A program made the translations under genes and the position numbers. From Pelagerythrobacter rhizovicinus (lineage in GTDB: Bacteria > Pseudomonadota > Alphaproteobacteria > Sphingomonadales > Sphingomonadaceae): DNA of 64,000 bases. The first letter of the stretch is position 1. Each line of letters opens with the position of its first letter. The notes under the pieces were generated by a model, which saw nothing but the letters and a program-made list of their open reading frames with translations, did not search any database and had not been told where the DNA came from. The stretch lies in NCBI RefSeq assembly GCF_004135625.1, contig NZ_SDPV01000001.1:990501-1054500 (forward strand), in the 5' to 3' direction. This document shows positions 27,490-38,083 of this stretch, in pieces.

Positions 27490-28611
27490 TCACTCCGCCG
27501 GTTCCGTTTCGACGGTCTTGGCGTCCTCGACCTTGAGCGCGCCGCGCTTGATCTGATCACGCTCCATCGATTCGAACAGCGCCTTGAAGTTGCCCTCGCC
27601 GAAGCCTTCATCGCCCTTGCGCTGGATGAACTCGAAGAATACCGGGCCAACCTGTGCCTCCGCGAAAATCTGCAGCAGCAGGCGTGGACGACCGCCTTCG
27701 GTGGTGCCGTCGAGAAGGATGCCGCGCGCCTTCAGCGCCTCGACGTCTTCGCCATGCCCGGGCAGGCGTTCTTCGAGCATCTCGTAATAGGTTTCGGGCG
27801 GGGCGGTCATGAACGGCACGCCCAGCTTCTTGAGGTTGTCCCAGCACGCGACGAGGTCGTCGCAGATAAGCGCGATGTGCTGGATGCCTTCGCCGTTGAA
27901 CTCGCGCAGGTATTCCTCGATCTGGCCCTTGCCGCCGTCGCCTTCCTCGTTGAGCGGGATGCGGATCTTGCCGTCCGGCGCGGTCAGTGCTTTCGAGGTG
28001 AGGCCGGTATATTCGCCCTTGATGTCGAAATAGCGGATTTCCTGGAAGTTGAAGAGCGTCTCGTAATAGTCCGCCCAGTACTTCATCCGCCCGCCATAGA
28101 CGTTGTGCGTCAGGTGGTCGATCAGCTTGAAGCCGGCGCCTGCCGGATGCTTCTCCACGCCCGGCAGGTACTCGAAATCGATATCATAGATCGACAGGCC
28201 GTCGCCGGCCTCGTCTTCATAGCGGTCGACAAGATAGAGGATTGCGCCGCCGATGCCGCGGATCGCAGGCAGGCGCAGTTCCATAGGCCCGGTTTCGACG
28301 TGGACCGGCTCAGCGCCCTTGTCCATCAGGTGCTGCCAGGCCTTGGCTGCATCCTTCACGCGAAACGCCATGCCGCAGGCGGAGGGACCATGTTCACGCG
28401 CGAAGTACCAGGCGGCGCTCTTCGGCTCGTAGTTGGTGATCAGGTTAATCCCCCCCTGGCGCCACAGGTGGACGTCCTTGCTACGGTGCGTTGCGACATG
28501 GCTGAAGCCCATCGCCTCGAACACCGGCTCAAGAACTCCCTTCTCTGGCGCGCAGAACTCCACGAACTCGAAACCATCGAGGCCGGCGGGATTTTCGAAC
28601 AGGTCGGGCAT
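27490..28611 (-). CDS. hppD: 4-Hydroxyphenylpyruvate dioxygenase
   Basis: This 373-residue iron-dependent enzyme turns 4-hydroxyphenylpyruvate into homogentisate in tyrosine breakdown. It consists of two VOC domains. The C-terminal one carries the iron-site segments [26 protein letters not shown] and, near the end, [23 protein letters not shown] with the glutamate ligand. The ATG at 28611 has a GAGGAGAA ribosome binding site and gives the HPPD N-terminus ([10 protein letters not shown]). A palindrome lies 17 bases upstream. It is first in a two-gene run with the VOC gene, divergent from ftsB. Confidence 0.96.
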   Translation of the reverse strand: MPDLFENPAGLDGFEFVEFCAPEKGVLEPVFEAMGFSHVATHRSKDVHLWRQGGINLITNYEPKSAAWYFAREHGPSACGMAFRVKDAAKAWQHLMDKGAEPVHVETGPMELRLPAIRGIGGAILYLVDRYEDEAGDGLSIYDIDFEYLPGVEKHPAGAGFKLIDHLTHNVYGGRMKYWADYYETLFNFQEIRYFDIKGEYTGLTSKALTAPDGKIRIPLNEEGDGGKGQIEEYLREFNGEGIQHIALICDDLVACWDNLKKLGVPFMTAPPETYYEMLEERLPGHGEDVEALKARGILLDGTTEGGRPRLLLQIFAEAQVGPVFFEFIQRKGDEGFGEGNFKALFESMERDQIKRGALKVEDAKTVETEPAE

Positions 28612-28628
28612 GATTGTGTTCTCCTCTG

Positions 28629-28648
28629 TTGGTTTCAAGTGTAACCAA
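28629..28648. promoter_or_regulatory. Palindromic operator candidate upstream of hppD
   Basis: TTGGTT and AACCAA are 6-base inverted arms separated by 8 bases, 18 to 37 bases before the hppD start codon. The size and symmetry suit a dimeric repressor of MarR, IclR or similar type overlapping the promoter or leader. No regulator gene is adjacent, so the binding protein is unknown. Confidence 0.45.
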
Positions 28649-28796
28649 TTGGAGGCGGTCTCGCAAGAGCGGGCTGATGGTTTGAATGAGCGGAGACGCG
28701 CAGCGGCTCCCGCTGAGAGTTCGGATAGTCGCAAAACGGCGCCAGCCGCCGACAAACCGCTTGAATGGCGGGGTTAACTGTGATTCTGTCGCTGGT

Positions 28797-29129
28797 ATGA
28801 CGCGCACAGGGCACAGGATCGCGTTGCCGAGGGAGCAACTGACTCAGGGATTTGCCCTGGTGCTCCTGCTATTGTTGACCGGTCTGGCGATCGCGGGACC
28901 GAGCGGATTGCTCGCCTGGGGCGAAAACGAGCGCCTTCTCGATCAGCACCAGGCCCGTATCGCGCAACTGACCGACGAGCGGAATGCACTCAGGAACCGT
29001 GTGGACCTGGTTCATCCCAACCATGCCGATCCCGATCTGGTGGGCGAGGAGTTGCGGCGTAACTTCAACGTGGTGCACCCCGACGAGGTCGTGCTGATCC
29101 TCGAACCGCAGAACGAGCAGGGCGAATAG
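28797..29129 (+). CDS. ftsB: FtsB/DivIC-type septum formation initiator
   Basis: This 110-residue bitopic membrane protein has a short cytosolic N-terminus, one membrane helix (about residues 19-38), a periplasmic coiled coil (ENERLLDQHQARIAQLTDER) and an acidic tail. The RIAQLTDERNALRNRVDLV coiled-coil pattern and its place directly before pdhA match FtsB in alphaproteobacteria, which links FtsL and FtsQ in the divisome. The ATG at 28797 is chosen so that the helix sits near the N-terminus. It is divergent from hppD. Confidence 0.85.
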   Translation: MTRTGHRIALPREQLTQGFALVLLLLLTGLAIAGPSGLLAWGENERLLDQHQARIAQLTDERNALRNRVDLVHPNHADPDLVGEELRRNFNVVHPDEVVLILEPQNEQGE

Positions 29130-29282
29130 TCGGCTACGGGCACCACTTGGCTCGGCGGGAATTTCGTATTCATCGGCGGTCCGAGGCGTTGCACGCGCGC
29201 GCGGCTTGCGCCTATAGGCGCCCAATGCCGCGCGATGCGGCGCACCTCCCCAGGGTGATCGCCACAACCGAGGAAATGTGAA

Positions 29283-30371
29283 TTGGCCAGAACCGCCAAG
29301 ACCCGCAAGACGCCCGCAAAAAGCAAGCAGCAGGGCCCGGTCGACGATCCCGACTTCGCGCTGCACAGCCTGCAGGAAGCGTTCGAGAAGGCGAAGAGCT
29401 ACGACGCTTCCGAAGACGAGATGATGGAATTCTATCGGCAGATGCTGCTCATCCGCCGGTTCGAGGAGAGGGCGGGGCAGCTCTACGGCCTGGGTCTGAT
29501 TGGCGGCTTCTGTCATCTCTACATCGGCCAGGAAGCGGTCGCGATCGGGCTTCAGAGCGCGCTCGACAACGACAAGGACAGCGTGATCACCGGCTACCGC
29601 GATCACGGCCACATGCTCGCTTACGGAATCGATCCCAAGGTCATCATGGCCGAACTGACGGGGCGCCAGGCCGGCATTTCGAAGGGCAAGGGCGGCTCGA
29701 TGCACATGTTCAGCACCGAGCATAAATTCTATGGCGGGCACGGCATCGTCGGCGCGCAGGTGGCGCTGGGCGGCGGGCTCGCCCTAGCGCACAAGTACAA
29801 CGAGGATGGCGGCCTGTGCCTCGCATATTTCGGCGACGGCGCGGCGAACCAGGGGCAGGTCTACGAGACCTTCAACATGGCCTCGCTGTGGAAGCTGCCG
29901 ATCGTCTTTGTGATCGAGAACAACCAGTACGCGATGGGCACCAGCACCGCGCGGTCGAGCGCGGAGACCGAGTTCTACCGCCGCGGCACCGCGTTCCGCA
30001 TCCCCGGCATGGACGTCAACGGCATGGACGTTCTCGAAGTGCGTGCCGCAGCCGAAGTGGCGTTCAGGCATGTTCGCGAGGGTAAGGGGCCGGTGCTGAT
30101 GGAGCTCAACACCTACCGCTATCGCGGTCACTCGATGTCCGATCCGGCCAAGTACCGCACGCGCGAGGAGGTGCAGGACGTGCGCGAGCACAAGGATCCC
30201 ATCGAAGGTCTCAAGAAAGTGCTGGTCGAGAACGGCAAGAGCGAGGACGACCTGAAATCGATCGACAAGGAGATTCGCAGGATCGTGTCGGAAGCGGCTG
30301 ACTTCGCAGAGAATTCGCCGGAGCCGGAGGCAGATGAACTCTACACCGACGTTCTGGTGGAGGAGTATTGA
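29283..30371 (+). CDS. pdhA: Pyruvate dehydrogenase E1 component, alpha subunit
   Basis: This 362-residue subunit binds thiamine diphosphate and decarboxylates pyruvate with PdhB. The thiamine-binding motif runs from GDGAANQGQVYE to IENNQYAMGT, and the phosphorylation-loop region RYRGHSMSDPAKYRTREEV is typical. The start is a TTG at 29283 with a GAGGAAA ribosome binding site 7 bases upstream, followed by a basic Lys/Arg-rich N-terminal tail. The gene ends 2 bases before an NTF2-like gene that separates it from pdhB. Confidence 0.96.
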   Translation: MARTAKTRKTPAKSKQQGPVDDPDFALHSLQEAFEKAKSYDASEDEMMEFYRQMLLIRRFEERAGQLYGLGLIGGFCHLYIGQEAVAIGLQSALDNDKDSVITGYRDHGHMLAYGIDPKVIMAELTGRQAGISKGKGGSMHMFSTEHKFYGGHGIVGAQVALGGGLALAHKYNEDGGLCLAYFGDGAANQGQVYETFNMASLWKLPIVFVIENNQYAMGTSTARSSAETEFYRRGTAFRIPGMDVNGMDVLEVRAAAEVAFRHVREGKGPVLMELNTYRYRGHSMSDPAKYRTREEVQDVREHKDPIEGLKKVLVENGKSEDDLKSIDKEIRRIVSEAADFAENSPEPEADELYTDVLVEEY

Positions 30372-30373
30372 GC

Positions 30374-30723
30374 TTGGCCATAACCGACGACAACCTGTGG
30401 CAGGCGGAGCGCCGGCTGTGGATGGAGGGTGCCGCGGCTTACGACGAACTGGTCGCCCCCGACTGCGTGATGGTTTTTCCTGGTATCGGCACGATGGATC
30501 GCGCCGGTGCGATTGCGGGGATCGAGAACGCGCCGCGCTGGCAGGAACTCGACATCTCCGAGACGCGCCTGGTGCGGTTCGGGAAGGACGTTGCCGTGCT
30601 TGCCTATCGTGCGGAAGCCAGGCGCGGCGATGATCCAGCTTACACCTGCCACTGCTCGAGCACATATCGCGGTGCCGATGCCGGTTGGCATCTCATTCAA
30701 CATCAGCAGACGGTAACCGACTG

Positions 30724-30724
<1 letters not shown>
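30374..30724 (+). CDS. NTF2-like (SnoaL/DUF4440-type) small protein between pdhA and pdhB
   Basis: This protein of about 116 residues has the pattern of the NTF2-like fold. A helix ([20 protein letters not shown]) is followed by [16 protein letters not shown] and strands ending in [18 protein letters not shown]. Such proteins are often small enzymes or ligand binders; no active-site residues can be assigned. The TTG at 30374 has a GAGGAG ribosome binding site 8 bases upstream; another TTG at 30368 overlaps the pdhA stop. It shares one base with the pdhB start (TGATG), so expression should follow that of the dehydrogenase genes. Confidence 0.82.
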
Positions 30725-32127
<1,403 letters not shown>

Positions 32128-32132
32128 CTAGC

Positions 32133-32153
32133 GCGACGTTCGCAGAGCGTCGC
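32133..32153. terminator. Hairpin after pdhB
   Basis: GCGACG and CGTCGC form a 6-bp stem with a 9-base loop just after the pdhB stop, in the 82-base gap before the convergent Tad genes. There is no T-run, so it is a weak terminator candidate. Confidence 0.35.
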
Positions 32154-32209
32154 CGATTCGCTGTGGCAGAATGCGTTCGCCGCATGGATGAAACGGCCGC
32201 CGCGAGCGA

Positions 32210-32866
32210 TCAGCAGGTGCTCTCCTCGGCCTTCGGGTCGGGGTTGAAGATGTCGCTCAGGTCGCGGTCGTCGCGGACGTACATCGCCGCGGTCTTGTAG
32301 ATCGTCTGCTCCGGGATCAGACCGCGAAATATCACCGGCTCGTAGTCGTAGAAGACCTCCGCGTACATGATCGCGAACCTGGGTTCCGCCTCAACCAGGC
32401 GCGATCCGGTCCCCATTCCCGCGAACGAGGTTCCCGTTTCTCCCTCGCCCTCCTCGCCGTAGCGGGAGGGGTAGGACTTGTCTCCGCCGCAGCGCTGCCA
32501 ATGGATCCATTGGCCGCCGTCCGAATTCACCTCCAGGCTGGAGAGGATCACGCGGCCGTTCCCTTCCAGGTCCAGATTGCCGCCCTGCAACTGCGCGGCG
32601 CGGATCGACTCGTTGGCGTCCAATTCGCGGAAGCGGGGATCGCTGCCGATGACCTCCTGCTTCGCGCGCGAGGCGTTGTCCGCCAACGAAATGGCGATCT
32701 GGTTCACCCGCAGATGGGCCATCGTGTAGTTGATCAGTTCCAGTCCGCCGAAACCAAGCGTGACCAGGATCGGCAGCGAATAGGCGAACTCGATCAGCGC
32801 CACACCGTCGCGGGCCTTTGCGAGCCCCCTGAAATGGCGCAGTGATCGCGATAGCGCCTTCATCAT
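32210..32866 (-). CDS. TadE-family pseudopilin-like protein
   Basis: This 218-residue protein has a short basic leader, then DGVALIEFAYSLPILVTLGFGGLE, the TadE-type hydrophobic segment with the conserved Glu five to six residues into it. An extracytoplasmic domain of about 165 residues follows, with Cys residues at the extreme end and in WQRCGG. TadE-like proteins belong to Flp/Tad pilus assembly. The ATG at 32866 overlaps the stop of the preceding TadE gene (ATGA). It is the third gene of a coupled tadG-tadE-tadE run. Confidence 0.85.
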   Translation of the reverse strand: MMKALSRSLRHFRGLAKARDGVALIEFAYSLPILVTLGFGGLELINYTMAHLRVNQIAISLADNASRAKQEVIGSDPRFRELDANESIRAAQLQGGNLDLEGNGRVILSSLEVNSDGGQWIHWQRCGGDKSYPSRYGEEGEGETGTSFAGMGTGSRLVEAEPRFAIMYAEVFYDYEPVIFRGLIPEQTIYKTAAMYVRDDRDLSDIFNPDPKAEESTC

Positions 32867-33459
32867 GGACACACCCGCACCGAGGTCCGGCCTTCCTGTA
32901 CGCCGAACGGCTGGTTGCGCATCACGGTGGTCGCCTGCGCCGTGTCCTGCTGCGGGAGGCCGATCATCGACCAGAGTGGGAAGATCCGGTCATAGGTGAC
33001 GGTCACCTGGTAGTGAACGATGTCGTCCGCCCCGCCGAGTCCGGCAGCGCCGACATCGGAATCCCATTGGGCGTTGCCATTTTGGTCGGTGAAGCATTCG
33101 CCGGCGTCGTAGGTATCGTTGCCATTCGTATCGTCGAAATCCTCGGGCGTGCCGACGTCGCTGAACGCCTGGTAGTTGGAACGCTCGATCGCGATGTCCT
33201 CGTCCGGGATGAACGGCATGACCGCCTGGACGCTGGCCTTCACGCTCGCGTCGATATCCGCTTGCGCCGCCTGGCCGCTTTCGAGGCCCGCGTCGCGTCC
33301 GGCATCCTGTACCGCGCCCTGAAGGACGGACCGCATGTAGAGCCCATGGCCGAGATCGAGAATGCCGAAGATCAATGCCAGCAGCACCGGTGCCACGATC
33401 GCGAACTCCACGATCGTGACGCCGGTCGTGTCGCGCCGGAGGGAGCGGCTGCGGATCAT
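32863..33459 (-). CDS. TadE-family pseudopilin-like protein
   Basis: This 198-residue protein begins MIRSRSLRRDTTGVTIVEFAI, a basic leader followed by the TadE hydrophobic segment, whose glutamate (VEFAIVAPVLL) is the usual position for prepilin processing in Flp systems. The extracytoplasmic part is acidic and includes DDTNGNDTYDAGE, a calcium-loop-like Asp/Asn-rich stretch. It is coupled at both ends by ATGA overlaps, to the tadG-like gene before it and the second tadE-like gene after it. Confidence 0.87.
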   Translation of the reverse strand: MIRSRSLRRDTTGVTIVEFAIVAPVLLALIFGILDLGHGLYMRSVLQGAVQDAGRDAGLESGQAAQADIDASVKASVQAVMPFIPDEDIAIERSNYQAFSDVGTPEDFDDTNGNDTYDAGECFTDQNGNAQWDSDVGAAGLGGADDIVHYQVTVTYDRIFPLWSMIGLPQQDTAQATTVMRNQPFGVQEGRTSVRVCP

Positions 33460-35309
33460 TCGCCGAGCCTCAAGTCCGCCACTTGCGAGGCGATGAAGCG
33501 GAACGTCGCGCGCAGTTCGTCGGAGTCGTTCGAGAAGTAGGCACGTTGTCCGGTCGCGCAGGCCCGCATCTCGTTCGTGAGCGCGGACCCGAAGCCGATC
33601 ACCCAGATCGTGTAGCCCTCCGCCCTCGCCGCATCGCAGGCGACGAGGAAGCGCTGCGTGTGGCGGGCGGCTACCGCGCCTGTGCTGGCCCACGCCGGCG
33701 CGATGCGGTTGTCGGTCCATTCCACGCCGTAGGCGGTGAATGACTGGATATGGGGTTCCATCTGCCCGTCGGTCATGAAGATGAGATGACGGCTGATGTT
33801 GTCCAGATCACCGTCATTGACGTTGCCGGCGAGCACACCGCGCGTGCTGCCCAGCCGCGCCCCCCAGATCATCCCGATATCATGATAGGTGTTGCCCGTC
33901 GCATTCAGGTTTTCGAGATAGGTGTCGAGCCAGGCGGGAACCTCGGTACTCGTGCCCGACAAGTCGATGTTCTGGAAAGGCAGCATCGGCGCCGGGCAGG
34001 GGATCGAGGATGTCTTCGTACCCGTATTTGTCGAGGTGGAACCGGGGGTGCGGTAATACGACACTGCCGGCCAGATCGGGCTCCAGCGCGTAGCTTCGCT
34101 ATCGGGGATCAGCGCGATATCCAGATCGAACGCATCATCGGGAACCGGATCGAAATCGTCGGTCTGGACCGTGTCTCGTTCCTGCAGACAGCCGTTCCAG
34201 GTCGAGCTGGAGGTGGTCATCCCGCGGATCGACAACCTCGCCAGTTCCACCACGTCGTACTTTCCTTCCGTCTCGACGAAGGAGAGCTCCGGATCGAAAC
34301 CGGTCGCGATGGATACGCTGTCGAAGGCTTTGAAGTTCGACGTATTCAGATCCGCCTCTTCATAACTCCAGCCGCTGAAGTGGAAGGCCCGGCGGTTCTC
34401 GTATTCGTAGCGGTAACGGTTTCGCGTCACCTGGCAGCCGTTATAGGTATAGTTCTCCTGGAAGCGAGAAACCGTTACATTCGCCGGCTTCGTGCCGGAC
34501 CTTTCAACCCAGGAATCGCTGCAGTTCCACCAACTATCCGAACTGGAATACGTCTGACTGTCCAGTGGCACTATGTTCCTGATGACATAATCGAAATTAT
34601 CGAATTTGGCGACGCGCGTCTGGTACGGGGTGGTGTCGCGAAAGTCGGCGTCGGAAAGATCGCCCGCAGGCAGAAGATTGTCGGGGTCCTGGAGCAGCAC
34701 GCGGGCATTCACGGTGGTCGAATAGGGCACGAAGCCGTAGCGCACGCGGACATTCTGGTCGGCGACGGACGAGGCGATGGTCTCGTGGAAGTCCCTTACC
34801 GCCTCTCGCAGGCCTTGAATGCGCGGGCCGTTCATCGAGCCGGTCGTGTCCAGCACGAACATGACGTCGGTGTTGGCGATTTGCAGTTCGGCCATGCAGC
34901 CGACGGAGAACGAAAGCTCCTGGGTCCCGAACAGTTGCATCAGGACCGTCGGTATGGTCGCCGTAGCGGTACCGAAGACCTCGCCTTCGTCGCCGGCACG
35001 TGTGTCGAAGGCGACGTCCTCTGCGTCGATGATGGCAGAATCGAAGTTCGCGTCGAACATGCGGGAGGCCTTCGCCTTCTCGTCGTCCGTGTACTCGCCG
35101 GTACCGGCCATGGCGCGCCGTCCCGCCAGCACGCCCGCGTCGCAGGCGTTCTGCAACTGCGTCTTGGTCAGGTAGCCGCGGCTGGTGTCCACGCCGCCGC
35201 CGACGATCGCGAGCAGTGGAATCAGCGAGGCGGCGAAAATCGGCAGGGTATTCCCCCCCCGATCGCGCCAGAGCGCTGCAAGCGATTTGGCGATGCCCAT
35301 ACCCGTCAT
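33456..35309 (-). CDS. TadG-like pilus assembly protein with von Willebrand A domain
   Basis: This 617-residue protein has a TadG N-terminal segment (DRGGNTLPIFAASLIPLLAIVGG, about residues 17-39) that anchors it in the membrane. A vWA domain follows, whose metal-site motif DTTGSMNG begins at Asp154, and the rest is large, Tyr/Ser/Thr-rich and extracytoplasmic. The Cys residues may form disulfides outside the cytosol. The ATG at 35309 is chosen because it has a GGAAG ribosome binding site and puts the anchor near the N-terminus; longer starts reach into the divergent neighbour. Flp pilus or surface adhesion is the likely setting. Confidence 0.86.
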   Translation of the reverse strand: MTGMGIAKSLAALWRDRGGNTLPIFAASLIPLLAIVGGGVDTSRGYLTKTQLQNACDAGVLAGRRAMAGTGEYTDDEKAKASRMFDANFDSAIIDAEDVAFDTRAGDEGEVFGTATATIPTVLMQLFGTQELSFSVGCMAELQIANTDVMFVLDTTGSMNGPRIQGLREAVRDFHETIASSVADQNVRVRYGFVPYSTTVNARVLLQDPDNLLPAGDLSDADFRDTTPYQTRVAKFDNFDYVIRNIVPLDSQTYSSSDSWWNCSDSWVERSGTKPANVTVSRFQENYTYNGCQVTRNRYRYEYENRRAFHFSGWSYEEADLNTSNFKAFDSVSIATGFDPELSFVETEGKYDVVELARLSIRGMTTSSSTWNGCLQERDTVQTDDFDPVPDDAFDLDIALIPDSEATRWSPIWPAVSYYRTPGSTSTNTGTKTSSIPCPAPMLPFQNIDLSGTSTEVPAWLDTYLENLNATGNTYHDIGMIWGARLGSTRGVLAGNVNDGDLDNISRHLIFMTDGQMEPHIQSFTAYGVEWTDNRIAPAWASTGAVAARHTQRFLVACDAARAEGYTIWVIGFGSALTNEMRACATGQRAYFSNDSDELRATFRFIASQVADLRLGE

Positions 35310-35430
35310 GGAACTTCCGAAGTTGTTCACAATGCGCCCTAGGCGAGCTGCATTAAGAAACTCCAAATGACGGCTATCGCGGATCGGCATGGCGCGGCCG
35401 CCCCGAACGATGCTATCGGCCAGCGGCTCG

Positions 35431-36081
35431 ATGGACATCGATCTCCTCCCTCTCCCGCAGCGGCTGGCGCTGAACTACGCCCCCGCGCGCATTCGCGCGC
35501 AGACCGCTGCGCTGTTCGCGCTCGATGCCCGGCTGGGTGAACTGGTCGCGAAGGCGAATGAGCCGCTGCTGGCGCAGCTCCGGCTTGCCTGGTGGCGTGA
35601 CGAGCTGGGCAAGCCGCAACCTGGACGCGCCAGGGGGGATCCGGTGCTCGATTCGCTCGAACTCTGGGGGGGAGAGGAACATGCGCTCATCGGACTGGTC
35701 GATGGCTGGGAGCAGCTCGTTGGCGATGCACCGCTGCCTGGCGCCGCGCTGGAGGCATTCGCGGCGGCGCGCGCCGAGGCATTCGCCGCGCTCGCACGGC
35801 TGGCGGGCGAGGCGAGGGCGGAAGCGAACGCTCGCGATGCCGGACGAGACTGGGCGCTCGCCGACCTCGCCGCGCGGGTGAGCGACGAGCACGAACGCCG
35901 GACCGCGCTCCGGCTGGCGGGGGAGGGCGAACGCAGGGTTCCCCGGCTTCCGCGCGTCCTCCGCCCGCTCGCGGTCCTTCGGGGACTGGCGCATCGCGCC
36001 TCGGCACGCGGTGGAGCGCCGCTCGTCGCGCGGCGGCGCGATATCCTCGCCGCGCTGCGTCTTGGCATGATCGGCCGTTAG
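35431..36081 (+). CDS. Squalene/phytoene synthase-like protein
   Basis: This 216-residue helical protein is shorter than true phytoene or squalene synthases (about 290). The segment LNYAPARIRAQTAALFALDARLG resembles the start of the trans-isoprenyl diphosphate synthase head-to-head family (COG1562). LRLAWWRDEL and DGWEQLV resemble its later part. The paired DxxxD substrate motifs are not clearly present, so catalysis is doubtful; this branch is often annotated as a phytoene synthase-family protein of unknown role. The ATG at 35431 is preferred. The EF-hand gene follows after 34 bases. Confidence 0.72.
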   Translation: MDIDLLPLPQRLALNYAPARIRAQTAALFALDARLGELVAKANEPLLAQLRLAWWRDELGKPQPGRARGDPVLDSLELWGGEEHALIGLVDGWEQLVGDAPLPGAALEAFAAARAEAFAALARLAGEARAEANARDAGRDWALADLAARVSDEHERRTALRLAGEGERRVPRLPRVLRPLAVLRGLAHRASARGGAPLVARRRDILAALRLGMIGR

Positions 36082-36115
36082 CCTATGATCGCCACGGGGA
36101 AGGGGAGAACCGAGA

Positions 36116-36574
36116 ATGAACCGGCTCGTACTGGGAGCGGTCGCTGCCTTGATGATCGCGGGGTTGGGCATGTTCTGGTGGCAAGGGAGGGCCGAGGTTG
36201 AACGGGGCGCCCCGCCGCCGTTGGCGGAGGTCGAAGAGCTCGACGACGGCGTTCTGCCGCAGGTCGATCCCGCCGACATGACCGGCCCCGAGCCGCCCGA
36301 GGCGACCGAGCTGACGCGCGAGCAGCGTCGGTTCTTCCGCTATGACCGCAATCGCGATCTCAAGATCACACGCAACGAAATGCTCTCCACCCGCAGCGAC
36401 GGATTCCGGAAGCTCGACACGGACGGCAACAATCTGCTGACTTTCGAGGAATGGGCGGTGACGACCGCGGAGCGCTTCGAAGGTGCCGACGCGGATGGCG
36501 ATGGCGAACTGACCCCGGCGGAGTTTGCGACGACGGCGCCGAAGCGCAAGCCGAAGCCGGCGTGCGAGTGCTAG
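36116..36574 (+). CDS. EF-hand calcium-binding protein, membrane-anchored or secreted
   Basis: This 152-residue protein has an N-terminal hydrophobic segment (about residues 4-22) and an acidic Pro-rich stretch. Three EF-hand loops follow, at Asp77-Glu88, Asp101-Glu112 and Asp125-Glu136, each with the D-x-D/N-x-D/N spacing and a Glu at position 12. The end is a Lys-rich tail with two Cys. Calcium binding in the periplasm is likely. No partner can be named; the upstream gene is a squalene/phytoene synthase-like protein. Confidence 0.88.
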   Translation: MNRLVLGAVAALMIAGLGMFWWQGRAEVERGAPPPLAEVEELDDGVLPQVDPADMTGPEPPEATELTREQRRFFRYDRNRDLKITRNEMLSTRSDGFRKLDTDGNNLLTFEEWAVTTAERFEGADADGDGELTPAEFATTAPKRKPKPACEC

Positions 36575-36627
36575 CGCCCGGTCCCGTCCGGCCGATGGCC
36601 AGGCTCCAGGCGGTCCGAGCGACCGCT

Positions 36628-36667
36628 CAGTGCTCTTCTGTGCCGTTCAGTGCCCTTCTGTGCAAGG
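36628..36667. repeat. Imperfect tandem repeat of a 20-base unit
   Basis: Two adjacent 20-base units share a 16-base core (CAGTGCTCTTCTGTGC and CAGTGCCCTTCTGTGC, 15 of 16 identical). They lie just downstream of trmFO and of the convergent EF-hand gene. There are only two copies, and no function is evident. Confidence 0.6.
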
Positions 36668-36686
36668 AGCGAACGCGGCGTTTCGC

Positions 36687-38018
36687 TTACGCGGGGACGC
36701 ACACCACGCTCTCCAGCCATGCACCGAAATCCGCCTTGGCCCGGTTCGTATAGGCTTCCTTGCGCGCCTTCTTCTTGACGTCGTGGAGGGGAGGGAAGAG
36801 GCCGAAATTGACATTCATCGGTTGAAACGTCTCTGCCTCGGCATCGCCGGTGATGTGCGCGAGCAGCGCACCCATTGCCGTGCTGCGGGGCGGCGGAGTC
36901 CACCCAGTGCCGGCAATCTCGGCTGCCGTCATGAGTCCGGCCATGATCCCGACCGCGGAACTCTCGACATATCCTTCGCATCCGGTGATCTGCCCCGCGA
37001 AGCGGACATGCTCGCCGCCCCTCAGGCGTAGCTGCCGATCGAGTACGAGCGGAGAGTTGAGGAAGGTGTTGCGGTGCAGGCCGCCGAGGCGCGCGAACTC
37101 CGCGTTCTCGAGACCGGGAATCGTGCGGAACAGTTCGACCTGCGCACCGTGCTTCAGCTTGGTCTGGAATCCGACCATGTTCCACAGCGTGCCGAGCTTG
37201 TTGTCCTGTCTGAGTTGAACGACGGCATAGGGCCAGCGCCCGGTCCTGGGATCGTCGAGCCCCACCGGCTTCATCGGCCCGTATCGCAGCGTGTCCACTC
37301 CGCGCGCGGCCATGACCTCGATCGGCATGCAACCTTCGAAATAGGGGGTGTCGGCCTCCCACTCCTTGAACGCGATCTTCTCGCCGTCGAGCAGCCCCTG
37401 ATGGAAGGCAAGGTACTGGTCCTTGTCCATCGGGCAATTGATGTAGTCCTTGCCGTCGCCCTTGTTCCACCGGCTCTGGAACCAGCAGACGTCCATGTCG
37501 ATGCTGTCGCGATGGATGATCGGAGCAATGGCATCGAAAAACGCCAGCCGGTCCTGCCCGGTCGCGCGGACGATGCTTTCGGCGAGCGCCTGCGCCGTCA
37601 GTGGCCCTGTCGCCACGATCGTGGAACCGCGCGCAGGCAACTCGTCGATCCGCTCGCGGACGATCGTGACGTTCGGATGCTCCGCCAGCGCGGTTTCGAC
37701 CTCGGCCGAGAATACGTCGCGGTCCACTGCCATGGCGGATCCGGCGGGTACGCGTGCGACTTCGCCCGCGCGCATCACCAGCGAGTCCAGTCGCCGCATC
37801 TCATGGTGCAGCAATCCGACTGCATTGCGTTCGTCGTCATCCGAGCGAAAGCTGTTCGAGCAGACGAGTTCGGCCAGGCCATCGGTCTGATGTGCCGGCG
37901 TCGAATCCCCGCCACCGCGCATTTCGGACAGCCGCACACGATAGCCGCGCCGTGCGAGTTGCCAAGCCGCTTCGCTGCCCGCGAGGCCGCCGCCGATGAT
38001 GTGGACGTGATGGGTCAT
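36687..38018 (-). CDS. trmFO: Folate/FAD-dependent tRNA (uracil-54) C5-methyltransferase
   Basis: This 443-residue enzyme makes ribothymidine at position 54 of tRNA using methylenetetrahydrofolate and FAD. The N-terminal dinucleotide fold has [17 protein letters not shown], followed by the TrmFO/GidA-type segments [12 protein letters not shown] and [18 protein letters not shown] with a conserved Cys. The C-terminal part has [14 protein letters not shown]. The ATG at 38018 gives [11 protein letters not shown]; an in-frame ATG three codons upstream is also possible. It is divergent from the YhhN gene across 65 bases. Confidence 0.95.
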   Translation of the reverse strand: MTHHVHIIGGGLAGSEAAWQLARRGYRVRLSEMRGGGDSTPAHQTDGLAELVCSNSFRSDDDERNAVGLLHHEMRRLDSLVMRAGEVARVPAGSAMAVDRDVFSAEVETALAEHPNVTIVRERIDELPARGSTIVATGPLTAQALAESIVRATGQDRLAFFDAIAPIIHRDSIDMDVCWFQSRWNKGDGKDYINCPMDKDQYLAFHQGLLDGEKIAFKEWEADTPYFEGCMPIEVMAARGVDTLRYGPMKPVGLDDPRTGRWPYAVVQLRQDNKLGTLWNMVGFQTKLKHGAQVELFRTIPGLENAEFARLGGLHRNTFLNSPLVLDRQLRLRGGEHVRFAGQITGCEGYVESSAVGIMAGLMTAAEIAGTGWTPPPRSTAMGALLAHITGDAEAETFQPMNVNFGLFPPLHDVKKKARKEAYTNRAKADFGAWLESVVCVPA

Positions 38019-38083
38019 GATGCGCACCTAGTGCTTGCCTGCCGCAGGGTTCAAGTCCAAGGACGCGCTCCGAGGGGGAAGGG

